DNA of 18,319 nucleotides from positions 1-18,319 of the forward strand of contig USBN01000029.1 of assembly GCA_900552935.1 (NCBI GenBank), written 5' to 3'. This DNA is from an uncultured Coriobacteriaceae bacterium (GTDB taxonomy: Bacteria > Actinomycetota > Coriobacteriia > Coriobacteriales > Atopobiaceae). This document shows, piece after piece, positions 7,287 to 15,240 of the stretch. The translations under genes and the position numbers were made by a program. Every line of letters begins with the position of its first letter. The stretch's first letter is position 1. Below the pieces are notes generated by a model, which was not told the DNA's origin, searched no databases, and saw only the letters and a program-made list of their open reading frames with translations.

Positions 7287-9629
7287 ATGGAGACACTGAG
7301 GGAGGTCGGCAGGCCGATCCCAAGGGTTGACGCCTACGACAAGGTCACTGGTCGTGCGAAGTTCACGGATGACCTATGTCCCAAGCCTTGCCTTGAGGCA
7401 AAGCTCCTCCACTCCACCATCGCAAACGGCCGGGTCACCTCGATTGACACCACGGAGGCACTGAAGGTGCCGGGCGTCGTTGCTGTCTACACATGCTTCG
7501 ACGTGCCCGAGCATCCGTATCCCGTGGCCGGTCACCCCTGGTATGCCAACTCTGCCGCCGCCAAGCGTGACCAGGCTGACCGTCGCCTGCTTGACGACCG
7601 CGTTCGCATCTACGGTGATAACATCGCCGTCGTGGTGGGCGAGGACACCGTCGCTTGTGACCGCGCGCTGCGCCTGATCAAGGTCGAGTACGAGGAGTAT
7701 CCCGTCGTCTACGACGCGATTGAGTCCATGAAGGGTACCGAGGTGCCCGTCCATGAGGCCAAGCCCGACAACATCGTCGCCCACACTTGCGCGGTCACGC
7801 CTGAGGACAAGCTCGCCGAGGCCGGCTACAAGACGGTGGAGGAGGCTCTCGAGGACCCTGCCTATCATCACATCGCCATCCATGCGGAGAGTCGCGAGCA
7901 GTCTCAGGTCCACATCGAGTCCTGTGTCTCCTACTGCTACATGGAGGGCAACAAGATCGTCTGCGTGAGCTCGACGCAGATCCCGCACGTCGTGCGCCGT
8001 GTCATCGGCCAGGCCCTTGGCATTCCCTGGGGCGACGTTCGCGTCATTAAGCCCTATATCGGCGGTGGCTTCGGCACAAAGCAGGACGTCCACTACGAGC
8101 CTCTCAATGCGTGGATCTGCAAGCAGCTCGGCGGCCGATGCGTCAGGCTCGAGATCTCGCGCGAGGAACTCTTCTGGGCCACTTCGGGCCGTCAGCCTAA
8201 GACGTTCGACATCGAGTGCTCCTATGGCGACGACATGACCCTCCATGCTCGCAAGATCGTCGCGTACTCGAATACGGGTGGATACATTCACCACGGTCAC
8301 GCCCTCGTTCTCAACTCGGTGAACAGCTTCCGCTGGCTCTACCACACCAACGAGGTCGCCACGCACTCCGAGGCCTACACCATCTACACCAACGGCCCGC
8401 ACACGGGTGCCATGCGTGCCTATGGTGTGCCCGAGGGCAACTGGGCCGCAGAGTGCCTCATGGGCGACATCGCCTATGACAACGGCTGGGATGTCCTCGA
8501 GTTCCGCCTCAAGAACGTCTATACCGACAAGTTCGTCGACGAGTTCACACCTAACGGCACCATCGCTGCCCATACTTGCGCCATCAGGGAGTGCGCCGAG
8601 AAGGGCAAGGCGTACATCGAGTGGGATCGCAAAAAGAGGGAGTACGCGAACGAGACCGGTCCGATTCGCCATGGCGTGGGCGTCGCTTTCTTCGTATACA
8701 AGACCGCCGTCGCTCCGTTCGCGCTCGAGACGGCCACCGCTCAGGTCACGCTCAATCAGGACGGCTCAGTCCAGCTCCAGATGGGCGCCACCGAGATTGG
8801 CCAGGGAGCCGACACCGTCTTCAGCCAGATGGCAGCCGAGGCCATCGGCGTCGACACTGAGGACATCCACATCGTCTCTCAGCAGGACACGGACGTTACG
8901 CCCTATGACTCCGGTGCCTATGCGTCGCGCCAGACCTACGTCTCCGGCACGGCCGTGAAGAAGGCCGGCGAGACCCTTAGGAGCAAGATTCTCGACTTCG
9001 CGCGTAAGCTCACGCCCGACGCGCCCGGCGAGCTCGACCTGCATGACCATGCCATCTGGGACGGCGAGGGCAACAAGATCTGGAACCTCGCTGACCTCGC
9101 CCTCGAGGCCTACTACAACCTCGACGGAGCAGACCAGCTCTCCGCCCACGAGACCATCAACGTCCACACCAATACTCTCGCCGGCGGCGTCACTTTCGCT
9201 GACGTCACGGTGGACATGCCGCTTGGCCAGGTCACGGTCAACAAAATCATCAACGTCCAGGACTCTGGCCGCCTGATCAACCCCAAGCTCGTTGAGCAGC
9301 AGATTCACGGCGGTATGGCCCAGGGTATCGGTTATGGCCTCTACGAGGAGCTTCAGATCGATCCGAAGACCGCTCGCGTCCTCAACCCGACGCTTCTCGA
9401 CTACAAGATCCCGACGACGATGGACCTGCCTGACCTCAAGGCGGACTTCGTCGAGAAGCCGTGCTCGGCGGGGCCCTACGGCAACAAGGCGGTTGGCGAG
9501 ACCCCGGTCATCTCGCCCGCATCCGCCATCCGAGACGCAATCCTCGACGCTACCGGCGTCAAGTTCTACGTGGAGCCCATGACGCCGCAGCGTCTGTTCG
9601 AGGGCTTCAAGGAAGCGGGGCTGATCTAG
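7287..9629 (+). CDS. xdhA: Xanthine dehydrogenase, molybdopterin-binding subunit
   Basis: A 780-residue catalytic subunit that binds the molybdenum cofactor and hydroxylates hypoxanthine/xanthine in the cytoplasm, passing electrons to the FeS and FAD subunits encoded next. It matches E. coli XdhA (about 750 residues) closely from memory. The shared blocks are RVDAYDKVTGRAKFTDD (N-terminus), VSSTQIPHVVRRVIGQALG (about 227-245), GGGFGTKQD (259-267), GAMRAYG (374-380, the Arg that contacts substrate in the family), GATEIGQGADTVFSQM, and QDTDVTPYDSGAYASRQ. GNKAVGE near the C-terminus contains the presumed catalytic Glu738. The start is set by AAGGAGG at 7275-7281, 5 bases before ATG 7287. The stop abuts the next ATG directly. 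It differs clearly in sequence from the molybdenum hydroxylase at 1-1611, so this genome has at least two. Confidence 0.95.
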   Translation: METLREVGRPIPRVDAYDKVTGRAKFTDDLCPKPCLEAKLLHSTIANGRVTSIDTTEALKVPGVVAVYTCFDVPEHPYPVAGHPWYANSAAAKRDQADRRLLDDRVRIYGDNIAVVVGEDTVACDRALRLIKVEYEEYPVVYDAIESMKGTEVPVHEAKPDNIVAHTCAVTPEDKLAEAGYKTVEEALEDPAYHHIAIHAESREQSQVHIESCVSYCYMEGNKIVCVSSTQIPHVVRRVIGQALGIPWGDVRVIKPYIGGGFGTKQDVHYEPLNAWICKQLGGRCVRLEISREELFWATSGRQPKTFDIECSYGDDMTLHARKIVAYSNTGGYIHHGHALVLNSVNSFRWLYHTNEVATHSEAYTIYTNGPHTGAMRAYGVPEGNWAAECLMGDIAYDNGWDVLEFRLKNVYTDKFVDEFTPNGTIAAHTCAIRECAEKGKAYIEWDRKKREYANETGPIRHGVGVAFFVYKTAVAPFALETATAQVTLNQDGSVQLQMGATEIGQGADTVFSQMAAEAIGVDTEDIHIVSQQDTDVTPYDSGAYASRQTYVSGTAVKKAGETLRSKILDFARKLTPDAPGELDLHDHAIWDGEGNKIWNLADLALEAYYNLDGADQLSAHETINVHTNTLAGGVTFADVTVDMPLGQVTVNKIINVQDSGRLINPKLVEQQIHGGMAQGIGYGLYEELQIDPKTARVLNPTLLDYKIPTTMDLPDLKADFVEKPCSAGPYGNKAVGETPVISPASAIRDAILDATGVKFYVEPMTPQRLFEGFKEAGLI

Positions 9630-10511
9630 ATGTACGACATCGAATCGCTCTATGAGGCCACCAGCGTGGCTGATGCCTGCGAGGCCCTTGCGGCCGACCC
9701 CTCCGCCGAGGTCATTGCCGGCGGCACCGACGTCCTGGTAAAGCTGCGCGAGGGCAAGGGCGCGCCTGCCCACCTTGTCTCGATCCACGAGCTCCATGAC
9801 GAGCTCGACGGCGTGCGTCTTCTCGATGACGGCACCGTTTGGATCGGCCCCATCACGTGGTTCCACCACGTGACCACGTCCCCGGTCATCCAGGAGACCG
9901 TGCCGGTTCTCGGCGAGGCCTGCGATACCCCGGGCGGCCCGCAGCTGCGCGTCTCCGGTACGATTGGTGGCAACGTCTGCTCTGCCGCCACCTCGGCCGA
10001 CACCGCATCGACGCTCTTTGCGTTTGGTGCCCTGCTAGACCTTCAGAGCTCCCGCGGAACGCGCACCCTCCCCATCGAGGAGTGGTACGCTGGTCCCGGC
10101 CGTAGTTATCGCGAGCGTGACGAGCTCCTCGTGGGCATCCGCATTCCGCGCGAGAACTACGAGGGCTTCTCCGGCCACTACTTCAAGTATGGCAAGCGTC
10201 GCGCCCTCGAGATCACCACGATGGGTTGCTGCTGTCTGGTGAAGCTTGGCGAGGACAAGCGCACGATCGAGGACATCCGCCTCGCGTTTGGCGTCGCCGG
10301 CCCGACCCCGATGCGTGCCATCGCCGCCGAGGACGCCGTGCGAGGCCTCGACGTGGCCGAGGCCGCCGAGCGAATCGGCGAGCTCGCCTGCGCTTGCACC
10401 AACCCGCGTGATTCCTGGCGCGCGAGCAAGGACTTCCGCCTGCAGCTTATCAAGGAGATGTCGAAGCGTTCCCTCGTCGAGGCCGCTCGAAAGGGAGGGG
10501 CTGATATCTAA
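9630..10511 (+). CDS. xdhB: Xanthine dehydrogenase, FAD-binding subunit
   Basis: A 293-residue flavoprotein subunit that carries electrons from the iron-sulphur clusters to NAD+ or another acceptor. The length matches E. coli XdhB (292). The FAD-binding signatures of the CO dehydrogenase flavoprotein family are visible: AGGTDVL (30-36) for the pyrophosphate, and GTIGGNVCSAATSAD (110-124) for the second FAD loop. GPQLRVSG precedes the latter, as in E. coli XdhB, and SWRASKDFRLQLIKEM near the C-terminus is also shared. The ATG follows the xdhA stop with no spacing, and the stop overlaps xdhC as TAATG, so the three subunits are translated together. No broken or missing motif was noticed. Confidence 0.94.
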   Translation: MYDIESLYEATSVADACEALAADPSAEVIAGGTDVLVKLREGKGAPAHLVSIHELHDELDGVRLLDDGTVWIGPITWFHHVTTSPVIQETVPVLGEACDTPGGPQLRVSGTIGGNVCSAATSADTASTLFAFGALLDLQSSRGTRTLPIEEWYAGPGRSYRERDELLVGIRIPRENYEGFSGHYFKYGKRRALEITTMGCCCLVKLGEDKRTIEDIRLAFGVAGPTPMRAIAAEDAVRGLDVAEAAERIGELACACTNPRDSWRASKDFRLQLIKEMSKRSLVEAARKGGADI

Positions 10512-10999
10512 TGGATATGCGAATTCTCAAGTGCACCGTCAACGGCAAGGAAGTGCAGGTTGGCTATGACCCGCGCGAGAGCCTGCTCGACACGCTGCGC
10601 AACCGCCTCGGCCTCACGAGCGTCAAGCGCGGCTGTGAGGTGGGTGAGTGTGGTGCCTGCACCGTCCTGATCGATGGCGTCGCGACCGATACCTGCCTGT
10701 ACCTTACCGAGTGGGCCCAGGGCAAGAACATCCTCACCGTCGAGGGCCTTCAGGCTCCGGACGGTACGCTCAACCCCGTTCAGCAGGCCTTTATCGACCA
10801 GTTTGCCGTCCAGTGCGGCTTCTGCATCCCTGGCATCATCATGAGCGCCGTGGAGATGATCGACTCTGGCAAAACCTTCACGCGCGACGAGATCCGCAAG
10901 AACCTCTCCGGCCACCTCTGCCGCTGCACCGGCTACCAGAACGTGATTGACGGCGTCGAAAAGGCGATCGAGATCGTACACAAGGAGTGCGGCGAGTAG
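10511..10999 (+). CDS. xdhC: Xanthine dehydrogenase, 2Fe-2S subunit
   Basis: A 162-residue iron-sulphur subunit with two [2Fe-2S] clusters. The plant-ferredoxin-type cluster is ligated by Cys42, Cys47, Cys50 and Cys62 (GCEVGECGAC, then a further Cys). The second, helical-domain cluster is ligated by Cys102, Cys105, Cys137 and Cys139 (QCGFCIPG and LCRCTGYQ). All eight ligands are present. It transfers electrons between the molybdenum site of XdhA and the flavin of XdhB. The symbol follows the E. coli naming for the FeS subunit; in other bacteria xdhC denotes a cofactor-insertion chaperone, which this is not. The start overlaps the xdhB stop; a second ATG two codons downstream (10517) is possible. 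A terminator hairpin follows 35 bases after the stop. Confidence 0.95.
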   Translation: MDMRILKCTVNGKEVQVGYDPRESLLDTLRNRLGLTSVKRGCEVGECGACTVLIDGVATDTCLYLTEWAQGKNILTVEGLQAPDGTLNPVQQAFIDQFAVQCGFCIPGIIMSAVEMIDSGKTFTRDEIRKNLSGHLCRCTGYQNVIDGVEKAIEIVHKECGE

Positions 11000-11034
11000 G
11001 CGAGAGACGTCTCGCTTCGTGCGTGCGTTAGCAA

Positions 11035-11072
11035 AGAGGGTCCGACTCCCCACGGAGCCGGACCCTCTATTT
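11035..11072 (+). terminator. Terminator hairpin after xdhABC
   Basis: AGAGGGTCCG (11035-11044) pairs with CGGACCCTCT (11059-11068). After one A/C mismatch, CTCC pairs with GGAG around a CCAC tetraloop. The T tract is poor (ATTT), so termination may be incomplete or partly factor-assisted. A smaller hairpin (CGAGA 11001-11005 with TCTCG 11010-11014) lies just before it. Confidence 0.7.
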
Positions 11073-11111
11073 GTGCGGTTCAGAACCCTTGAAGCCCGTC
11101 CAGGTCACCCC

Positions 11112-11208
11112 AGCAGCCAGGGCCCGCTTCTGCAACGTGGGCCTGCGTGGCCTCCGGACGCGCCCCGAGCCAATCAAGCAGCCAGGGCCCGCCTCTGCAA
11201 CGTTGGCC
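11112..11208. repeat. Two copies of a 32-base direct repeat
   Basis: Copies at 11112-11143 and 11177-11208 differ at 2 of 32 positions. Each begins AGCAGCCAGGGCCCGC and continues with TCTGCAACGT. They are 33 bases apart, and similarity continues weakly past each copy (a CGGACG block recurs), suggesting a degenerate 65-base tandem unit. No coding frame spans them convincingly. Together with the inverted repeat that starts at 11208 they fill most of the gap between xdhC and the minus-strand gene. Confidence 0.8.
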
Positions 11209-11280
11209 GCAGAAGGGCGCGGACGTGAAGCGAAGGTTTTCTCGAAGAGCACCTGAGCGGAACGTCTGCGCCCTTCTGCG
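11208..11280. repeat. 19-bp inverted repeat, large hairpin next to the minus-strand gene
   Basis: CGCAGAAGGGCGC (11208-11220) and GCGCCCTTCTGCG (11268-11280) are perfect 13-base inverted copies. The pairing continues inward through one G-T wobble and five more pairs, giving 19 pairs around a 35-base loop (11227-11261). The right arm ends 9 bases beyond the stop of the minus-strand gene (11290), so it may act as that gene's terminator, although no T run follows on either strand. A REP-like or transposon-remnant origin is also possible. Confidence 0.75.
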
Positions 11281-11289
11281 AACCTCGTT

Positions 11290-11769
11290 CTACGCCCAGT
11301 TCACGATGATCGTGTTGTTGTCGAGCTTTCCGTTGCCCTGGTCCAGGCCATCGCCCACGCAGACGTCATAGCCGTTGCGCTGCAGGTCGTTGACGAATTT
11401 GGCCAAGCGCGCCGAATACGTGTTGAGCAGCCGAGCCGTCTGGATGGGGGAGATGAGGTCCTGTTCGCGACCGTAGATGATGTCGCAAATGGCGTCGGCG
11501 ACATCCGTGTTGCTGTTTGCGACGAGGTCGTTGTAGAAGGAGTTGCCCACACCTCTGCGATCGTCGACGCCTGGAGCGAACTTGACCGACAGCTCGTAGT
11601 GACCAAACTTCGCGTACATGCGGACGCGCGTGTCCGTGCGGGCGGCACAATTGCGGATTGCCCAGTTGATCGCGTTATCGGAGAGGGTGTCAGCCGCGGC
11701 GCGCTCGCGGTTGGGTTTGGCCTCGTCCGCTATGGCGCGAGCCTCTTCTGCCTTGATCATGTCGAGCAT
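11290..11769 (-). CDS. Hypothetical protein, 159 residues, possibly phage-derived
   Basis: I do not recognise a family with confidence. The start is supported by GGAGGG 4 bases upstream of the ATG (complement of 11767-11769). The protein is soluble, with no signal peptide or membrane segment. The N-terminus (KAEEARAIADEA) is a charged helix; the middle contains a CAARTDTRVRMYAKFGHYELSVKF strand-like block; the C-terminus runs from FVNDLQRNGYDVCV through a Gly/Asn-rich turn to TIIVNWA. The pattern of an EAR-containing helix followed by a terminal L..GY.V...I.W strand recalls small phage-encoded proteins of unknown function; that is a resemblance, not an assignment. It runs opposite to the flanking xdh and permease genes and shares the 207-base intergenic region with the permease. 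Confidence 0.7.
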   Translation of the reverse strand: MLDMIKAEEARAIADEAKPNRERAAADTLSDNAINWAIRNCAARTDTRVRMYAKFGHYELSVKFAPGVDDRRGVGNSFYNDLVANSNTDVADAICDIIYGREQDLISPIQTARLLNTYSARLAKFVNDLQRNGYDVCVGDGLDQGNGKLDNNTIIVNWA

Positions 11770-11976
11770 GGTACCCTCCGTCTGAAGTCGTTGCGTGCGG
11801 TCGAATCGTATCCCAGGCCAACGCCGTGGCCTGGCAATACCGCTGATTCATATAGTAAATTACCGTTCGCGAGGTTATACCCGCCGTTTGCGCTCCACAA
11901 CGTAAGAACCAAACAAATAGTTTTAGTAACTGAATAATATTTAGCATGTCGTGCGGGACCCAAAGGAGGAGCACGC
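11770..11976. promoter_or_regulatory. AT-rich divergent promoter region, hypothetical gene / NCS2 permease
   Basis: This 207-base gap between divergent genes is much richer in A/T than its surroundings (notably 11846-11880 and 11903-11945), as expected for promoters facing both ways. Several TATA-like hexamers occur (around 11851-11856 and 11935-11940), but none has a clear -35 partner. CTGAATA-A-TATTTAG at 11930-11944 is a 15-base near-perfect palindrome (one G-T mispair) that ends 17 bases before the permease ribosome site AAAGGAGG (11962-11969), a likely position for an operator. Confidence 0.5.
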
Positions 11977-13380
11977 ATGGGAAACACCATGAAGACCGAC
12001 GGTAATCTGGACGAGAGGCTTTTCAAGCGCGAGGGAATTCCGCCCCTGTCTTCGCTTGTGCCGATGAGCCTTCAGCACGTGCTGGCGTCGTTCGCCGGCG
12101 TCATTACGCCAGCGATGATGATTGCCACCACGTGCAAGTTCACTCCGGAGCAGGAAGCGGCGATCATCCAGGTTGCCCTCATCCTCTCCGCAATCGACAC
12201 ACTGCTTCAGCAGTTCCCGCTCTTTGGGCGCATAGGCGCGGGCCTGCCCATCCTCACGGGCGCGTCGTTCGCCTTCCTTCCCGTCATGCAGGCGGTTGGC
12301 GGCGAGTTCGGCTTCTCCGTGGTGCTCGGCTCGCAGCTCATCGGCGGTATCGTCGCGGTCGTCTTCGGCCTGTTCTACGACAAGGTGAAGCGCTTCTTCC
12401 CGCCGCTCGTCACCGGTACGGTTATCTTCACCATCGGTGTCTCGCTCTATCCCACCGCCATCAAGTACATTGCCGGCGGTGTCGGGACGCCGGGCTTTGG
12501 CAGTGCCCAGAACTGGCTTGTTGGCCTCGTCACCTTCGCGCTGACCTTCGGCCTCACCAACTTCACGACGGGCATCACCAAGATCGGCTCGATCTTCTTC
12601 GCTATGCTCATTGGCTGCCTTGTCTCGATTCCCTTTGGCATGATTGACGCTTCTGCGATTTCCGGCGCGTCCTGGTTCTCCCTCCCGCAGTTCATGCCCT
12701 ACGAGCTCAAGTTCGACCCGGCAGTGTGCATCACGGTCGGCATCATCTACGTGATGGTGAACGTACAGCTCATCGGCGACCTCTCCGCCGCGGTTGCCGG
12801 TTCGATGGACCGCATGCCCAAGGGCCGCGAAATCAGTGGCGGCATCATGGCGCAGGGTCTCGTCTCCATCATTTCCTCGATGTTCGGTGGCCTCCCGACC
12901 TCCGCGTTTGGCCAGAACGTCGGTATCATCGTGAGCACCAAGGTCATCAACCGCTGGGTCTTTGGCGGCGCGGCCCTTACCTTCATGGCAGCCGGCCTCT
13001 GCCCGAAGCTCTCTGCGCTCCTGCTCATGATTCCGCAGCCCGTCATCGGCGGTGCTACGATCAGCGTCTTCGGCACCATCACCCTGAACGGCATCCGAAT
13101 CCTCGTGAAGGACGGGCTTACGCCGCGTACCTGCACCATCTTTGGCGTGTCAGTGGCATTTGGCCTGGGCATCGCGCAGGTCTCTGGCTCGCTTACCGGC
13201 ACTGGCATGCCTGTCTGGATCAACACCATCTTCGGCACCTCCGCGATCACCCCGTGTGCCGTCATGGCCATCGTGCTGAACCTCCTCATGCCTCCCGAGC
13301 CCATCGAGGAGAGCGAGGCGCTTAAGGTCGCCGATTCTGGCGATCACGACGCCGAGCCTGACGGCGAGGCCGAGGCATAG
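11977..13380 (+). CDS. NCS2 (NAT) family nucleobase permease, probably xanthine/urate type
   Basis: A 467-residue cation-coupled nucleobase transporter of the inner membrane with about 12-14 hydrophobic segments. Family hallmarks are QHVLASFAG in the first membrane segment (His34), and the NAT signature QN-x-G-x4-T (Gln313, Asn314, Thr321). PQPVIGGATISVFGTI with NGIRIL (353-375) resembles the xanthine/uric acid branch more than uracil permeases. Odd: two normally acidic sites of the transport core are Gln here. Gln264 (VNVQLIGD) stands where UraA, XanQ and UapA have Glu, and Gln293 (IMAQGLVS) stands where most have Asp. The C-terminal tail is acidic (DHDAEPDGEAEA). The start follows AAAGGAGG by 7 bases. 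Its position next to xdhABC points to a purine base that feeds that enzyme; the precise substrate is open. Confidence 0.9.
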   Translation: MGNTMKTDGNLDERLFKREGIPPLSSLVPMSLQHVLASFAGVITPAMMIATTCKFTPEQEAAIIQVALILSAIDTLLQQFPLFGRIGAGLPILTGASFAFLPVMQAVGGEFGFSVVLGSQLIGGIVAVVFGLFYDKVKRFFPPLVTGTVIFTIGVSLYPTAIKYIAGGVGTPGFGSAQNWLVGLVTFALTFGLTNFTTGITKIGSIFFAMLIGCLVSIPFGMIDASAISGASWFSLPQFMPYELKFDPAVCITVGIIYVMVNVQLIGDLSAAVAGSMDRMPKGREISGGIMAQGLVSIISSMFGGLPTSAFGQNVGIIVSTKVINRWVFGGAALTFMAAGLCPKLSALLLMIPQPVIGGATISVFGTITLNGIRILVKDGLTPRTCTIFGVSVAFGLGIAQVSGSLTGTGMPVWINTIFGTSAITPCAVMAIVLNLLMPPEPIEESEALKVADSGDHDAEPDGEAEA

Positions 13381-13410
13381 CATGACGCCGAACCTGACGG
13401 CGAGTCCGAG
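13345..13410 (+). repeat. Tandem duplication across the permease stop codon
   Basis: Bases 13345-13374 (the final codons HDAEPDGEAE) recur at 13381-13410 with 27 of 30 identities. The period is 36 bases, exactly 12 codons, and the stop codon TAG lies between the copies (13378-13380). The second copy is in the same frame and would read HDAEPDGESE if the stop were passed; the frame then runs on to a TAG at 13471-13473. Confidence 0.85.
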
Positions 13411-13475
13411 ACTTTCGTGGCTGTCGCGCTAATAAGTTTAATTCGCATATTGCGTGATTGCGCGACTCGCTAGGG

Positions 13476-13513
13476 GCGGGCGCGGCTGGGATGTGGATCC
13501 TAGCCGCGCCCGC
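13476..13513 (+). terminator. Terminator hairpin after the NCS2 permease
   Basis: A 17-bp stem (13476-13492 with 13497-13513, one G-T wobble) around a GTGG loop. It is followed by TGTTCGT, only weakly T-rich. It faces the metK terminator that begins 7 bases later. Confidence 0.75.
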
Positions 13514-13520
13514 TGTTCGT

Positions 13521-13559
13521 AAAAGGAGCGGGTGCGCCCCGGTGAGGGGAGCACCCGCT
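13521..13559 (-). terminator. Intrinsic terminator of metK
   Basis: AGCGGGTGC (13527-13535) pairs with GCACCCGCT (13551-13559). Inside, after a G/A mismatch, CCCC pairs with GGGG around GGTGA. Read on the minus strand, the stem is followed by CC and then TTTT (complement of AAAA at 13521-13524), which fits metK transcription. The metK stop lies about 100 bases upstream. Confidence 0.8.
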
Positions 13560-13657
13560 AGTCATTGAAGCGGTTCAATCGCCGCAGATTTGCTTCTTAG
13601 TTATTGCTCGTTCCGTGGCGTCAGTCATTGCACGCGTTGGGGTATCGCTCGTGTTCT

Positions 13658-14914
<1,257 letters not shown>

Positions 14915-14972
14915 GCGTGCAACCTCCTTGGGCGCAAGGCCCGTACGTGACGCCTCCTGGCGTCCGGAGACG

Positions 14973-15006
14973 AAAAACGTCCCCATGCCTATATGCAAGG
15001 GGACGT
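14973..15006 (-). terminator. Riboswitch-controlled terminator upstream of metK
   Basis: On the minus strand ACGTCCCC (complement of 14999-15006) pairs with GGGGACGT (complement of 14977-14984), with three more inner pairs, and is followed by TTTT (14973-14976). It sits 22 bases after the aptamer and 58 bases before the metK start, the usual place for the expression platform of an OFF switch. Two more hairpins flank it: ATGAC/GTCAT within 15009-15022, and GACGCC/GGCGTC at 14949-14964. Confidence 0.85.
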
Positions 15007-15028
15007 CGATGACGCGTGTCATGCTTCC

Positions 15029-15179
15029 CCCGTCTTCCGGAGAGCGCGGCTCTCCGCCGAGAATTGGCACCCTGCCGGCGGCTGCGGCCGCGAGGTGGGT
15101 TGTCGGAGCGTCATAGGGCTCGGTCCCTCGGCTCTACGCGTCTTGGCGGTGCTTGGCCGCTTCGACGCCTCTTGACGAG
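15029..15179 (-). ncRNA. SAM-I (S-box) type riboswitch upstream of metK, with an inserted hairpin
   Basis: Read on the minus strand, the conserved S-box blocks appear in order. TCAAGA follows the P1 strand CTCGTC (complement of 15174-15179). Then GAGGGACC, GCCCTATGA and GACAACC fall within 15098-15129, GGTGCCAATTC is the complement of 15061-15071, P4 is GGAGAG-CCGCG-CTCTCC, and GGAAGACGGG closes P1 (15029-15034). P3 is GCGGC-CGCA-GCCGC (15078-15091). The P2 arms are GAGC and GCTC. Binding of S-adenosylmethionine should favour the terminator at 14973-15006. Unlike the Bacillus yitJ prototype, about 35 extra bases that fold into a hairpin (15138-15168) lie between TCAAGA and P2, giving about 151 bases in all. 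Confidence 0.88.
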
Positions 15180-15199
15180 CGCCCTTTCAGGGCACAGAT

Positions 15200-15228
15200 A
15201 GTGTATTGGTTCGCAGGGCGTCTGTAAA
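15200..15228 (-). promoter_or_regulatory. Sigma-70-type promoter of the metK riboswitch transcript
   Basis: On the minus strand TTTACA (complement of 15223-15228) and TACACT (complement of 15200-15205) are separated by exactly 17 bases. Transcription would begin near 15193, just before a GCCC/GGGC hairpin and the aptamer, leaving a leader of about 280 bases to metK. Confidence 0.7.
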
Positions 15229-15240
15229 CTTGTAAAATTA

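Noticed and set aside
7374..8672. 432-residue minus-strand open frame opposite xdhA
   Set aside because: Shadow of a gene with strong homology; no start signal and Val/Leu/Asp-biased composition.
11112..11208. CRISPR-like geometry (32-base repeat, 33-base spacer, 32-base repeat)
   Set aside because: Only two copies with two mismatches, no third repeat at the expected 65-base step, no cas genes in the window, and the similarity extends into the supposed spacer.
14915..15070. N-terminal extension of metK to the ATG at 15070
   Set aside because: The extension would be translated from the riboswitch P4, P1 strand and terminator, and has no family similarity. The ATG at 14914 has AAGGAGG and the expected N-terminus.
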